A stretch of DNA of 33,292 nt from Oscillospiraceae bacterium (GTDB taxonomy: Bacteria > Bacillota > Clostridia > Oscillospirales > Oscillospiraceae): contig SVKY01000025.1 of the NCBI GenBank assembly GCA_015068235.1, positions 1 to 33,292 of the forward strand, in the 5' to 3' direction. Positions 9,304-18,600 of the stretch are shown here, one piece after another (within the stretch, counting starts at the first letter, position 1; each line of letters begins with the position of its first letter). The translations under genes were made by a program, and so were the position numbers. The notes beneath the pieces were generated by a model that ran no database searches, was not told the origin of the DNA, and saw only the letters and a list, made by a program, of their open reading frames with translations.

Positions 9304-9741
9304 TTATCCCTTGCGGCGCTCGATTGCCGCCTGAATTGCACTTTGGCGGAAATATTCATTGCGTCTTTCCCGCTCCTCGCGAGCCTTTTTGCGGCGCTCC
9401 TGTGCACCTCTGCGTACGGGATTGGATTTTTTCTTCGTCTCGCCTCGGGCAGCCTTTGCAGCCTCCTGTGCCTTCTTTTCTGATTTTTTATAAATCACGA
9501 ACTTTGAGCCGACGCACTGTATTCCATCTGCGCCCAAAGCTAAACAGATTTCATCCGAAACCTCCCGTGCGGTCATGAGCGCCGTCTCCAAAACACGCCC
9601 CTTGACAAGTTCTCTTGCCTCTAACTGTGTTTTCGCCTCGGCAAGCACATTTTCCGTCACGCCGCCCTTTCCGACCATGAGGGTCGTTTCCAACGTATTC
9701 GCTTCGCTGCGCAATTGCGCACGTTGTTTACTTGTCAGCAT
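9304..9741 (-). CDS. yhbY: YhbY-family (CRM domain) RNA-binding ribosome assembly protein
   Basis: The product is about 145 residues. Residues 1-95 form a CRS1/YhbY domain (MLTSKQRAQLRSEANTLE, the GKGGVTENVLAEA loop, ELVKGRVLETAL, and IQCVGSKFVIYKKSE). YhbY proteins bind pre-50S particles. The last 50 residues are a Lys/Arg/Glu-rich extension (NPVRRGAQERRKKAREER) not needed for the fold and probably RNA-contacting. A longer in-frame start at 9771 exists, but AAAGGAG sits 7 nt before ATG 9741 and the family begins with MLTxKQR, so 9741 is chosen. It overlaps the end of rdgB by 14 bp. Confidence 0.93.
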   Translation of the reverse strand: MLTSKQRAQLRSEANTLETTLMVGKGGVTENVLAEAKTQLEARELVKGRVLETALMTAREVSDEICLALGADGIQCVGSKFVIYKKSEKKAQEAAKAARGETKKKSNPVRRGAQERRKKAREERERRNEYFRQSAIQAAIERRKG

Positions 9742-10330
9742 GCTCCTGCTCCTTTCTGACCATTTCCGCAAACACCTTTAATGCTCTTGCGCGGTGAGAA
9801 ATTGCATTTTTCTCCTGTGATGAAAGCTGCGCAAAGGTGCAGCCGGCTTGCGCAACATAGAACACGGGATCGTAGCCAAAGCCGTTTTCACCCTGCGGTG
9901 CATTCAAAATTTCACCCGGGCATTCCCCTCTTGCAACGATCTTTTTCCCACCCGGTGTGAGCATGGTGATCACGCTGACAAATTTCGCCTTGCGATTTTC
10001 CTTGCCCTCCATTTTGGAAAGAAGGTAATTTAATCTGTCACGATCTGTCACACATTCTTCGCCACCGTATCGTGCGGAATAGACCCCGGGTTCACCATCG
10101 AGCGCTTCGACCATCAAGCCAGAGTCATCTGCGATCGTGGCAATGCCACAGGCATCCATGATCGTTTTTGCCTTGATATAAGAGTTTTCCTCAAATGTTG
10201 TACCGTTTTCCTCCGGCTCAATATTGATATTCATTTCCTTCTGCGGCACGACCTCCATGCCGAGAGTTGTCAAAATCGCGCGAAGCTCCTCAAGCTTATG
10301 CGCATTATTGCTCGCAAGAACTAATTTCAT
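9728..10330 (-). CDS. rdgB: XTP/dITP diphosphatase (RdgB/HAM1 family)
   Basis: The product has 200 residues and hydrolyses non-canonical purine nucleotides such as dITP and XTP to monophosphates, cleaning the nucleotide pool. Family motifs are MKLVLASNNAHKLEEL (N-terminal substrate loop), TTFEENSYIKAKT, the IADDSGLMVEALDGEPGVYSAR block with the catalytic Asp pair, GENGFGYDPVF and the terminal SHRARAL. An upstream in-frame start at 10348 is rejected because AGGAGG lies 6 nt before ATG 10330. That ribosome binding site is inside the end of rph, and the start overlaps the rph stop as ATGA. Confidence 0.96.
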   Translation of the reverse strand: MKLVLASNNAHKLEELRAILTTLGMEVVPQKEMNINIEPEENGTTFEENSYIKAKTIMDACGIATIADDSGLMVEALDGEPGVYSARYGGEECVTDRDRLNYLLSKMEGKENRKAKFVSVITMLTPGGKKIVARGECPGEILNAPQGENGFGYDPVFYVAQAGCTFAQLSSQEKNAISHRARALKVFAEMVRKEQEHADK

Positions 10331-11043
10331 TCCAAACCTCCTAAGCATCGGCGCTGCATCTGTGTCAGAATCGCATTTCCCTTACGGCAAAGCGCAAGCA
10401 GCTTGCGTTCCTCCTCAACGGAGAAGGGTCTGCCCTCACCGGTTGCCTGCAGCTCGATCAAGTCTCCCTCGGCTGTCATAATACAGTTAAGATCGACCAA
10501 TGCCCGAGAATCCTCCTCGTAGCAAAGATCCAGCATTGCCTCATTGCGCACGATACCGGCAGAAATTCCCGAAACATAGGTGCGAATCGGCATCTGCTTG
10601 ATCGCACCCTGTTCCATGAGTTTGCGGCAAGCCAAAGCCATTGCGATAAAGCCGCCGGTGACTGAGGCAGTTCTCGTGCCGCCGTCACCCTGCAAAACAT
10701 CGCAATCGACGGTAATGGTGCGTTCACCGAGCAGCTCCAATTCGATCGCAGAACGCAGACTTCTTCCGATCAAGCGCTGTATCTCCGCACTTCTGGGCGA
10801 AAGCTTCAGCTTGGAAACATCACGCTTGCTTCGCTCACGGTTTGCTCTGGGAAGCATGGAATATTCCGCCGTGACCCAGCCACCGCTCATCACATGCGGC
10901 GGTACCCGCTCCTCAACGGAAGCATTGCACAGCACCATGGTATCTCCAACCTCGATCAGGCAACTTCCCTCGGCAAACTTGGAAAATCCCAAGGTTGCCT
11001 TGACCTTCCTCATCTCGTCTAACGCTCTGCCGTCAACTCTCAT
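10327..11043 (-). CDS. rph: Ribonuclease PH
   Basis: The product has 238 residues, full length for the family. RNase PH trims tRNA 3' ends by phosphorolysis. The protein opens MRVDGRALDEMRKV and has the characteristic EERVPPHVMSGGWVTAEYSM segment, RLIGRSLRSAIELELLGERT, the CDVLQGDGGTRTASVTGGFI active-site region and LDLCYEEDSRALVDLNCIMT. Ribosome binding site AAGGAGG is 6 nt from the start. Only 10 bp separate it from ftsY. The rph-rdgB pair is a common bacterial arrangement, here coupled by a 4-bp overlap. Confidence 0.97.
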   Translation of the reverse strand: MRVDGRALDEMRKVKATLGFSKFAEGSCLIEVGDTMVLCNASVEERVPPHVMSGGWVTAEYSMLPRANRERSKRDVSKLKLSPRSAEIQRLIGRSLRSAIELELLGERTITVDCDVLQGDGGTRTASVTGGFIAMALACRKLMEQGAIKQMPIRTYVSGISAGIVRNEAMLDLCYEEDSRALVDLNCIMTAEGDLIELQATGEGRPFSVEEERKLLALCRKGNAILTQMQRRCLGGLE

Positions 11044-11053
11044 AATATCCTCC

Positions 11054-11959
11054 TTAGATCAGCGCATCGACAAACGCCTTTGCCTCAAACGGCATCAGGT
11101 CGTCCATCTGCTCACCAACACCGATATATTTCACAGGAATTTGCAGCGCATCTGCCACCGCAATCACAATACCGCCCTTTGCGGTTCCGTCCAGTTTCGT
11201 CAAAGCAATGCCGGTAACACCCGCAATCTGCTTAAATTCCTTTGCCTGCATCAAGCCGTTCTGACCTGTTGTGCCATCTAAGACAAGCAGCACTTCTTTA
11301 TCTGCATCAGGAAGCTCACGGTCAATGATTCTTGCAATTTTGCCCAATTCGTTCATCAGGTTTGCCTTGTTATGCAGTCTGCCCGCCGTATCGCACAGAA
11401 TCAGGTCCGTACCACGAGCCTTCGCCGCCTGAATCGCATCATAAACAACCGCCGCAGGGTCAGCACCCTCATGCTGACGCACGATCTGCACGTCCGCTCT
11501 GCCTGCCCAAATTTCAAGCTGGTCTGCCGCTGCCGCACGGAAGGTATCCGCTGCGCAAAGAAGGACACGCCTTCCCTGATTTGCGAAGCTGTGCGCAAGC
11601 TTGCCGATGGTCGTGGTCTTGCCAACACCATTGACACCGATGACCAATACGATCGACGGTCTTGTCCGCATCTTAAGACGGGTGTCACCGACATCGAGCA
11701 TCTCGACCAAAATTTCCTTCAGGCAGGCATGGACCTCCTCGGCTTCCTTGAGTTTACGTTCCTTCACTCTCTGACGAAGCATTTCAACCGCCTTGCAGGA
11801 GGTTTCCACACCGATGTCGGCAAGGATCATGCTCTCCTCCAGCTCCTCGTAAAACTCGTCACTGACACCTCTGAACGATGCAAACACACCGCCAAGTGTC
11901 GCAGCGATGGCATTTCTTGTCTTTTTCAGACTATTTTTAATTTTATCAAAAAAACCCAT
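11054..11959 (-). CDS. ftsY: Signal recognition particle receptor FtsY
   Basis: The product has 301 residues. It is the membrane-associated GTPase that docks SRP-ribosome complexes for co-translational protein insertion. After a short N-terminal amphipathic start (MGFFDKIKNSLKKTRNAI) and the helical N domain comes the G domain: G1 GVNGVGKTT at 108-116, the DTFRAAAADQL box, DTAGR (G3), and TKLDGTAKGG (G4/G5). There is no long acidic A domain, which is normal for Firmicutes. Start ATG 11959 has AAAGGAG 8 nt upstream. The longer frame from 11983 adds MLNKGETS without support. Located 13 bp after smc. Confidence 0.97.
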   Translation of the reverse strand: MGFFDKIKNSLKKTRNAIAATLGGVFASFRGVSDEFYEELEESMILADIGVETSCKAVEMLRQRVKERKLKEAEEVHACLKEILVEMLDVGDTRLKMRTRPSIVLVIGVNGVGKTTTIGKLAHSFANQGRRVLLCAADTFRAAAADQLEIWAGRADVQIVRQHEGADPAAVVYDAIQAAKARGTDLILCDTAGRLHNKANLMNELGKIARIIDRELPDADKEVLLVLDGTTGQNGLMQAKEFKQIAGVTGIALTKLDGTAKGGIVIAVADALQIPVKYIGVGEQMDDLMPFEAKAFVDALI

Positions 11960-11972
11960 TGATGTTTCTCCT

Positions 11973-14900
11973 TTATTCAACAATTCCCAATGCCTGTTCC
12001 ATCTGGTTCAAATCCAAATGCAGGATCTTGGAAATACCCTGCTCCTGCATGGTAACACCATAAAGCACATCGGATGCCTCCATCGTGCCTCGACGGTGGG
12101 TGATGACGATGAACTGCGTTTTTTTGCATAGTGTGCGCAGATATTTGGCATATCTTTCGACATTTCGATCGTCCAGCGCCGCATCGATCTCGTCAAGCAT
12201 ACAGAACGGTGTCGGGCGCACCTTCAAGATCGCAAAATACAACGCAATTGCAACAAATGCTTTCTCACCGCCGGACAAAAGCGTAATACTCTTGAGCTGC
12301 TTTCCGGGTGGCTGTACACGAATTTCAATTCCGCAGGTAAGCGGCTCGTTGGCATCCTCCAATTCCAAGGAAGCCTTGCCGCCGCCGAACATCTCCACAA
12401 AGGTCTGTGAAAAATAAGTGTTGATCTTCGTAAATTCTTCGGTAAATATCTCCGTCATTTGCTTTGTAATGTCGGCAATGATGCCCTCAAGCTCACGCTT
12501 TGAAGTCAGAACATCGTCTCGCTGTGATGCCAAATACTCATAACGCTCATTGACACGCTCAAACTCCGAGATTGCACCGAGATTAACAGCACCGAGAGAT
12601 GTGATTTTACGTTTCAACTCCGATGTACGCTTTTGCGCTGTACCGACACTTTCGATTTGGGCAGCAACTTCCGGTGCAGAGGTTCTGGTCAACTCATAGC
12701 TATCCCAAAGCTTATCGATGATCTGCTTTTCCTCCATCTCGGCGGTATTTTTCTTTGCCTCTAAACGAGCGCTCTCTCGCTCCATATTCAAAATATCGCG
12801 ACTCTTCTGTTGCGCTTCCTTTTCGGCAGCCGTCTTTCTCGCCTCTACACTGAAACGAGCTTCTAACGCTGTTTTCAGCTCATCACGCTCAGTTTGCGTT
12901 TGCTGATCATTCTCGGCAAGCAGATTCTCCTGCTGTGCGATTTGATCGCAGATCATGCGCTCCTCCGCTTCATAAGATGCGATCAGAGAAAGTCTTTGCG
13001 CACGGTCGCCCTGCATTGCAAGCTCCAAGCCATGCAAACGGCTGACGGAATCATTTGCCGTTGCCTTTTCCGCCTCGCAGGCAGCCAAATCCATTCGGAT
13101 TTGGGTCATACGTTCGCTCAAGCGGTTGCTCTGCTCGGCGGCAACGCTTTGACCATCGGAAAGCGTCGAAAGATCACGTTCCGTGTCAGCAATTTGACGA
13201 AGCAATTGCGCAATTTGTTCCCGAAGTGCCGCAGCATGCTTTTCATCGGCTGCGGTTCTATCAGCAAGTGAAGACAGCTCACGCTCACTCGAGGAAATTG
13301 CCTCACCGATCGCATCGGTCAAGATCACAAACTGCTTCTCCTCACCCTGACGACGAAGCACCTCATCTTGTGCTTGGCGCAGTCGCACTTCCTCCGACGA
13401 AAGCTCAAACTCGACCTGCTGCACCAAGCGCTGTGCCTCAGCAAGCTCCGTCTTTATTCCCGAAATTTTCTCCTGCAAAGCATTTCGTTGTGTTTTCAGT
13501 CGTTCGATCTCATTGGCTCTGGACAAAATGCCGGCATTTCTCGACACCGAGCCACCTGTCATAGAGCCGCCTGCATTGATCAGCTGACCATCCAGCGTAA
13601 CGATGCGGAAGCGATGCGAAAATTGGTTCGCAATGGCGATCGCCGCATCCATATCATCTGCAATGACCGTCTTGCCCAGCAAGCTTTCAACGATCGTACG
13701 GTATTCATTCTTGCATTCCACAAGCTCTGATGCAACGCCCACAAAGCCACGGCATTTTTCTACGCCCTTTTCACCCAGCGTTTTGCCACGAATGACACTC
13801 ATGGGCAAGAACGTTGCACGACCTGAATCTGAACGCTTCAAATATTGAATTGCAGCCTTTGCGTTTTGCTCGTTTGCAACAACGATCTGCTGCATTGCGC
13901 TGCCAAGTGCGATCTCAACAGCAATGGTATAGGCATCCTTGGTACGGATGAGCGCTGAAACAGGTCCATGCACACCCTGCAAAGTACCACGTTTGCTCTC
14001 CTGCATGACCACACGCACAGCCTTGGAGAAGCCCTCAAATTCACGCTCCATCTCCTCAAACATTCTAAGCTTTGAAGAAACGGTATCAAAATTCACACTT
14101 GCCTCGGTCAATTGTTTTTGCAGTACATCACGTTTTTCAGCACGTGTTTTGCTCCGCAAGCGGTAGCCTTCAACCGTATTATTGGCAGCCGTGATCTCAT
14201 CTTGTGCATCACGAAGCGCTTTTCGTGCATTTTTCAGCTGTGCTTGCGCGCTTTCTTGGCGTTGCTGCGCCGCATCGCAATCAGAAAGAACCTCTGCTTT
14301 TCTCACCTCTGATCTGGCAATGGATTCCTCCGTTGCAGATAAGTCAGCACTCTTGGCAGATTCCTCCGTGCGAAGACGCTCTTGCTCATTGCGCAAGGAA
14401 AGGTATTGCTTCGTCATGCCCTCGGCGGTATCAGCGAGCTTTTTGCCCTCGTCTTCAGCCGCTCTGAGCTCACGATTTAAGACCTCAAGCTGCTGATCCA
14501 GTTCCTTCATTCGCGCCTGCAAGGACACAATCTGCGCACCGATACCGCCGCTTCTCGTATCCTGCTCGGCAAGCTCTTGTCGAACTCTTTCAATATTTGC
14601 GCAGCAGTTATCCCGGTTCGTCTGCAAAACGGCAATCACGCTGCGAAGCTCCTGCACCTTCGATTCCGCCAAAGCGATCTGCTCGCGCATGGCATCGATC
14701 TGCAAATCCCGCTGATGAAGGTCAAATGTCAAGGATTCACTCGTAACATAAAGATTATCCAGCGCTTCATGCTCCTGCTGCAAAATAAAATTCGCAGAGT
14801 GGAAATCCTCCTCAGCCTTTCTTGCCGTTGCGCTGAGCTTTTCCAGCGTATGCAGCCAAAGAGCAACCTCCAAGCCCTTGAGCTCATCACGGTATGCGAT

Positions 14901-15545
14901 ATAAGCCTTGGCTTTCTCGGATTGCTCTCTTAACGGCTCGACCTGCAACTCAAGTTCAGAGATCTTATCCCCAATACGAAGCAGATTATCCTCCGTATGC
15001 GACAGTCTGCGCTCGGTCTCTTCCTTACGATGGCGGTATTTGGAAATACCTGCCGCTTCTTCAAATATCTCACGGCGATCAGTGGATTTGACCGACAAAA
15101 TCTCATCAATTCTGCCCTGGCTGATATTGGAATAGCCCTCACGTCCCAAGCCAGTATCCATAAAAAGCTCGTGGATATCACGCAAACGGACGGATTGCTT
15201 ATTTATGTAGTATTCACTTTCGCCCGAACGATAATACCTGCGAGTGATCATTAGCTGGTCGGCATCATAACGCATCTCACGGTCGGAGTTGTCCAGTGTC
15301 AACGTTGCCTCCGCAAAACCGACCTGCTGTCGCTTCTGCGTGCCGCCGAAAATGACGTCCTCCATCTTCTGCCCACGCAATACACGGGTGCTTTGCTCAC
15401 CCATGACCCAACGGATCGCATCGGAAATATTCGACTTACCGCTGCCGTTCGGCCCGACGATCGCAGTAATATCATTGCCAAACGAGATCACAGTCTTATC
15501 CGGGAAGGACTTGAAGCCCTGGATCTCCAATTGTTTCAGATACAT
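11973..15545 (-). CDS. smc: Chromosome segregation protein SMC
   Basis: This 1190-residue ATPase is the core of the condensin-like complex that organises the chromosome with ScpA and ScpB. Walker A is GPNGSGKSN at 31-39, and the QGRIDEILS motif follows in the N-terminal head. Long coiled coils flank a hinge near residues 510-650 (GVHGPVSALIRTKDAYTIAV, then GGSMTGGS). The C-terminal head carries LSGGEKAF from about 1090 and Walker B with FCMLDEIDAALDD near 1115-1126. The start has AGGAG 9 nt upstream. It heads a nine-gene co-directional block. Clostridia often have rnc just upstream of smc, but here a secreted-protein gene and terminator lie there instead. Confidence 0.98.
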   Translation of the reverse strand: MYLKQLEIQGFKSFPDKTVISFGNDITAIVGPNGSGKSNISDAIRWVMGEQSTRVLRGQKMEDVIFGGTQKRQQVGFAEATLTLDNSDREMRYDADQLMITRRYYRSGESEYYINKQSVRLRDIHELFMDTGLGREGYSNISQGRIDEILSVKSTDRREIFEEAAGISKYRHRKEETERRLSHTEDNLLRIGDKISELELQVEPLREQSEKAKAYIAYRDELKGLEVALWLHTLEKLSATARKAEEDFHSANFILQQEHEALDNLYVTSESLTFDLHQRDLQIDAMREQIALAESKVQELRSVIAVLQTNRDNCCANIERVRQELAEQDTRSGGIGAQIVSLQARMKELDQQLEVLNRELRAAEDEGKKLADTAEGMTKQYLSLRNEQERLRTEESAKSADLSATEESIARSEVRKAEVLSDCDAAQQRQESAQAQLKNARKALRDAQDEITAANNTVEGYRLRSKTRAEKRDVLQKQLTEASVNFDTVSSKLRMFEEMEREFEGFSKAVRVVMQESKRGTLQGVHGPVSALIRTKDAYTIAVEIALGSAMQQIVVANEQNAKAAIQYLKRSDSGRATFLPMSVIRGKTLGEKGVEKCRGFVGVASELVECKNEYRTIVESLLGKTVIADDMDAAIAIANQFSHRFRIVTLDGQLINAGGSMTGGSVSRNAGILSRANEIERLKTQRNALQEKISGIKTELAEAQRLVQQVEFELSSEEVRLRQAQDEVLRRQGEEKQFVILTDAIGEAISSSERELSSLADRTAADEKHAAALREQIAQLLRQIADTERDLSTLSDGQSVAAEQSNRLSERMTQIRMDLAACEAEKATANDSVSRLHGLELAMQGDRAQRLSLIASYEAEERMICDQIAQQENLLAENDQQTQTERDELKTALEARFSVEARKTAAEKEAQQKSRDILNMERESARLEAKKNTAEMEEKQIIDKLWDSYELTRTSAPEVAAQIESVGTAQKRTSELKRKITSLGAVNLGAISEFERVNERYEYLASQRDDVLTSKRELEGIIADITKQMTEIFTEEFTKINTYFSQTFVEMFGGGKASLELEDANEPLTCGIEIRVQPPGKQLKSITLLSGGEKAFVAIALYFAILKVRPTPFCMLDEIDAALDDRNVERYAKYLRTLCKKTQFIVITHRRGTMEASDVLYGVTMQEQGISKILHLDLNQMEQALGIVE

Positions 15546-15578
15546 TAAATAATACTCCTATTGTAATTCTAATTTTGT

Positions 15579-15607
15579 ATTTTACCAAATTTCGCGCAAA
15601 AATGCAA
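15579..15607 (-). promoter_or_regulatory. Promoter of the smc-ftsY-rph-rdgB-yhbY-nadD/yqeK-LCP-rsfS-leuS block
   Basis: TTGCAT (15602-15607), a 17-bp spacer and TAAAAT (15579-15584), preceded by TTTGG, about 34 bp upstream of the smc ATG. No comparable promoter or terminator is seen inside the tightly packed genes down to leuS. Confidence 0.7.
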
Positions 15608-15627
15608 CCATAAACCAACAACTTTAC

Positions 15628-15674
15628 AAAAAAATGATACGAGATAGCCTTAGACAAGCCCATCTCGCATCATT
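15628..15674 (-). terminator. Terminator of the 1185-residue secreted-protein gene
   Basis: AATGATGCGAGAT and ATCTCGTATCATT (minus strand; arms 15662-15674 and 15633-15645) form a 13-bp stem with one G-U pair, followed by TTTTTTTG. It insulates the upstream gene from the smc promoter. Confidence 0.85.
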
Positions 15675-15681
15675 GTTACTT

Positions 15682-18600
15682 TTATTGACCTATTGCTTTC
15701 ATATATGCCGCTACCGAATCGCCGTAAATGAGCATCGCATTGACCATGTTTAGTTCAGAATCGGCAACATCGGCTTTTGCTCTCACTTGAGCGACATAGC
15801 TCTCTACACTCCAAGAAAGTGTCTTGGAAACAGCACTCTCTCCTTCGTAGATCGTTGCCGTAATCACTCTGCGCATTTCTTTTGCGCCCACTGCATCATA
15901 CATTGCTGTACACATAATACCTGACTTGACCGAAACAGGCAGCTCAGCGAGTATTTTTTCTGTTTCAGCATCAGCAATAATACATTTCAGCACTGCTGCA
16001 TCACTCGGAGTGTAAATGCTTGTCAAATGCAGCTGAACTCTTGCTGCCACCGAAATTTGAGCGCTCAAATTCGCACCGTAATCGCTGATCGCAGCATAGT
16101 CCGTTGCTTCCGGAAGCGCTTTTGTTGCGTTATCAAGCTGCGCCTGAGTCAAATCGTTGGTGACGAGATTGTCAGCATTGTAGTCCAAACGTACCTGCGC
16201 AGCAGCGCCATAGTTGAGCATATCGACCGCCATGGTCTTTAGCTCAGGAATTGAGCTTGAATCTTCGATTCTGCCGATTAGGAAGCCCTTGATCGAATTT
16301 ACAATGGTATTTCCGTAATAGATCGTGCCATCTTCAGCAATAGCATAGAGCGTTGTTGAGAATATATCCCCCATTTCCTTGGCATTGATACCCTTGTAAG
16401 TCGCTTGATACATCAGTGCTTCACCGGTTGTGGCATGTGTTTTTATAGTCATAGCTTCACGCCTATCGGTTATGCCATAAACGGTTTCTACCGCCTCGCC
16501 GTCAGCGACATCCTTAATAACTTCAAGGTAGAAATCTTTGTAAGAGTTGACAGCTGTACCCAGGATATTATAGCTGACAGCCATTTCTTCGCCTACAGAA
16601 ATGCTCATTGTAAATGTCAACTTATCATTAGGCACATACACAGGCGCAGTGATCTCAACTGCACCACAAATGCAAACACCATCCATATAATGATGATCTT
16701 CATTTGTGCTGTAATCGCAGTTTGCACAAGTAACAGCGTGCATTTCGCCACTGTTTGAATATATGTAGCTATGACCAAGTGCTAAGGTTTCATCAGAAAC
16801 AAAACAATGCTCACATAAGGTACAATTATAGGTCGTGCTTCCTTTTTCAGTACAGGTGGGCGCAGTGACAACTGATTCATAGCTATGCCCCAAAGCAGGC
16901 AGCAACTCCTGTTTGATCATTTCCTTGCATAAGCAGCAGTATGTGCTTCCAGCACCGGCTATTTCACAGGTTGCTTGTTGAATTGAAGTAACACATAATT
17001 CATGCAAACACGATCCGCTATGCTGCAAACCGTAGAGATAAGACTGCCCGTCAAAATATGCCGACGCAGAACGTTGATCCCAAAACCCAAATTCCACAAA
17101 GTGCGCATACGCCTCTGCCGCAGTTGCAGACGATGACATATACTTCGTCTTATAATACGATGCCTTAAAGTAAACACTTGCAGCAAGTCCCTCGGAAATA
17201 CCATAATTCTTCCAATGATACAAAAGCTTATCCTCAAAGGTATCCCCCGGCATATTCATGAGTGCTGTGTTATTCTCATTCAATTTAGAATTGTTTTCTT
17301 GATAATATTTTGCATCAAAAAGAAGGTCTTCCAGCTCAGCTTGTGTCGTAACTTTCGCAATTGCAACATTTTTCTTGATGTAATCGACTAAGAAACCGTA
17401 TCCGCTATCTGCATGCAATTCATATTCTGCAACGCAGGACATAACCGAAAAGCTGTCCGCTCCTGCTCGGTGTGCGCGTGTAAGGCTCTCGTTTGCCCCA
17501 TATTGGTAAAAGTGCTTCATCACTGCGACTTTATCCGGATAATGCACCGCCTTGATATCTGCATTTTCACTTCGAGATATATAGTCCTTTAGGGAAAAAA
17601 ACATAGATCCTTGGCGACCTTCCCAAAAGCCGTAATTTACAAAGTGGCTGTACGCTTTGCTATAATTGTTCTCACCATAAGCTTTTGCAACATCTGCATT
17701 ATTCGCAAGGTAGTATTTTGCGTCAAAGAACATGCTTGCAATATAGCCTGCGGCTTTACCGGTACTTTTCCAATGTGCCAAAGCTTGTGCTTGTGTCATT
17801 GCAACGGTTTCCTCCGGATAGCACGCAGTATAAAGTTCGTAGTCAAAAAGAAGCGCTTCCAAAGCCACTGTATCCTTATACATAGATAATATCCACGTTT
17901 TTTCCACTGTCGAGGTCGTAACCAAATTCACAGAATCATCGTAATAGAGATACGCACGATTATACTTAGAGATCAAAGCGGATTTCCCGTTTCCAACATA
18001 CTTGATCATCCAACGCTGTTGATCCCCGCTCATTTTTTTCTCTTGTCCTACAGCATGATCGTCATATACCGTCAAATAGTTTTTGGTAGTCAGACAACGA
18101 ATATAATAACATCCTTCACGATCACTTTCCAATCCAAAATATTCTGTATTCGCACCTGTTGTTTTTGAAACCGTGAGCTTTCCTTCCGTCAAATTGTCAG
18201 TCAAAACATAGCTCGTGTCCGTTGCATCGCATAATTGATAAAGACCATCATCTCGAACAGCCTCCCTGCCATCGAAACGTAAAGATGCTGATTCTGTCAA
18301 AAATGAAATGCTTGCCATGCTATGATTATTTATGCGCATCCGATTGGTGCTGAAGTAGACAATCCCATCGGCAATGCCGATGCTTTCTATCTCGAAGGAG
18401 TGATAACCGCTGTTGCTGACATGGATACAAGCATCAAGGGTTGTTGTGAGGCTTGTATCACAGCTTTCAATCGCCTCACCAATATTCGGATAGAGCAGAA
18501 TCACACTGCGATGATCTACCGTTAAAGGGACATAGAATGTATCATCGCTATATCCAACACCTTGCACCGTGACCGTAGCATTTGGCGAGCGTGTGAGCGT

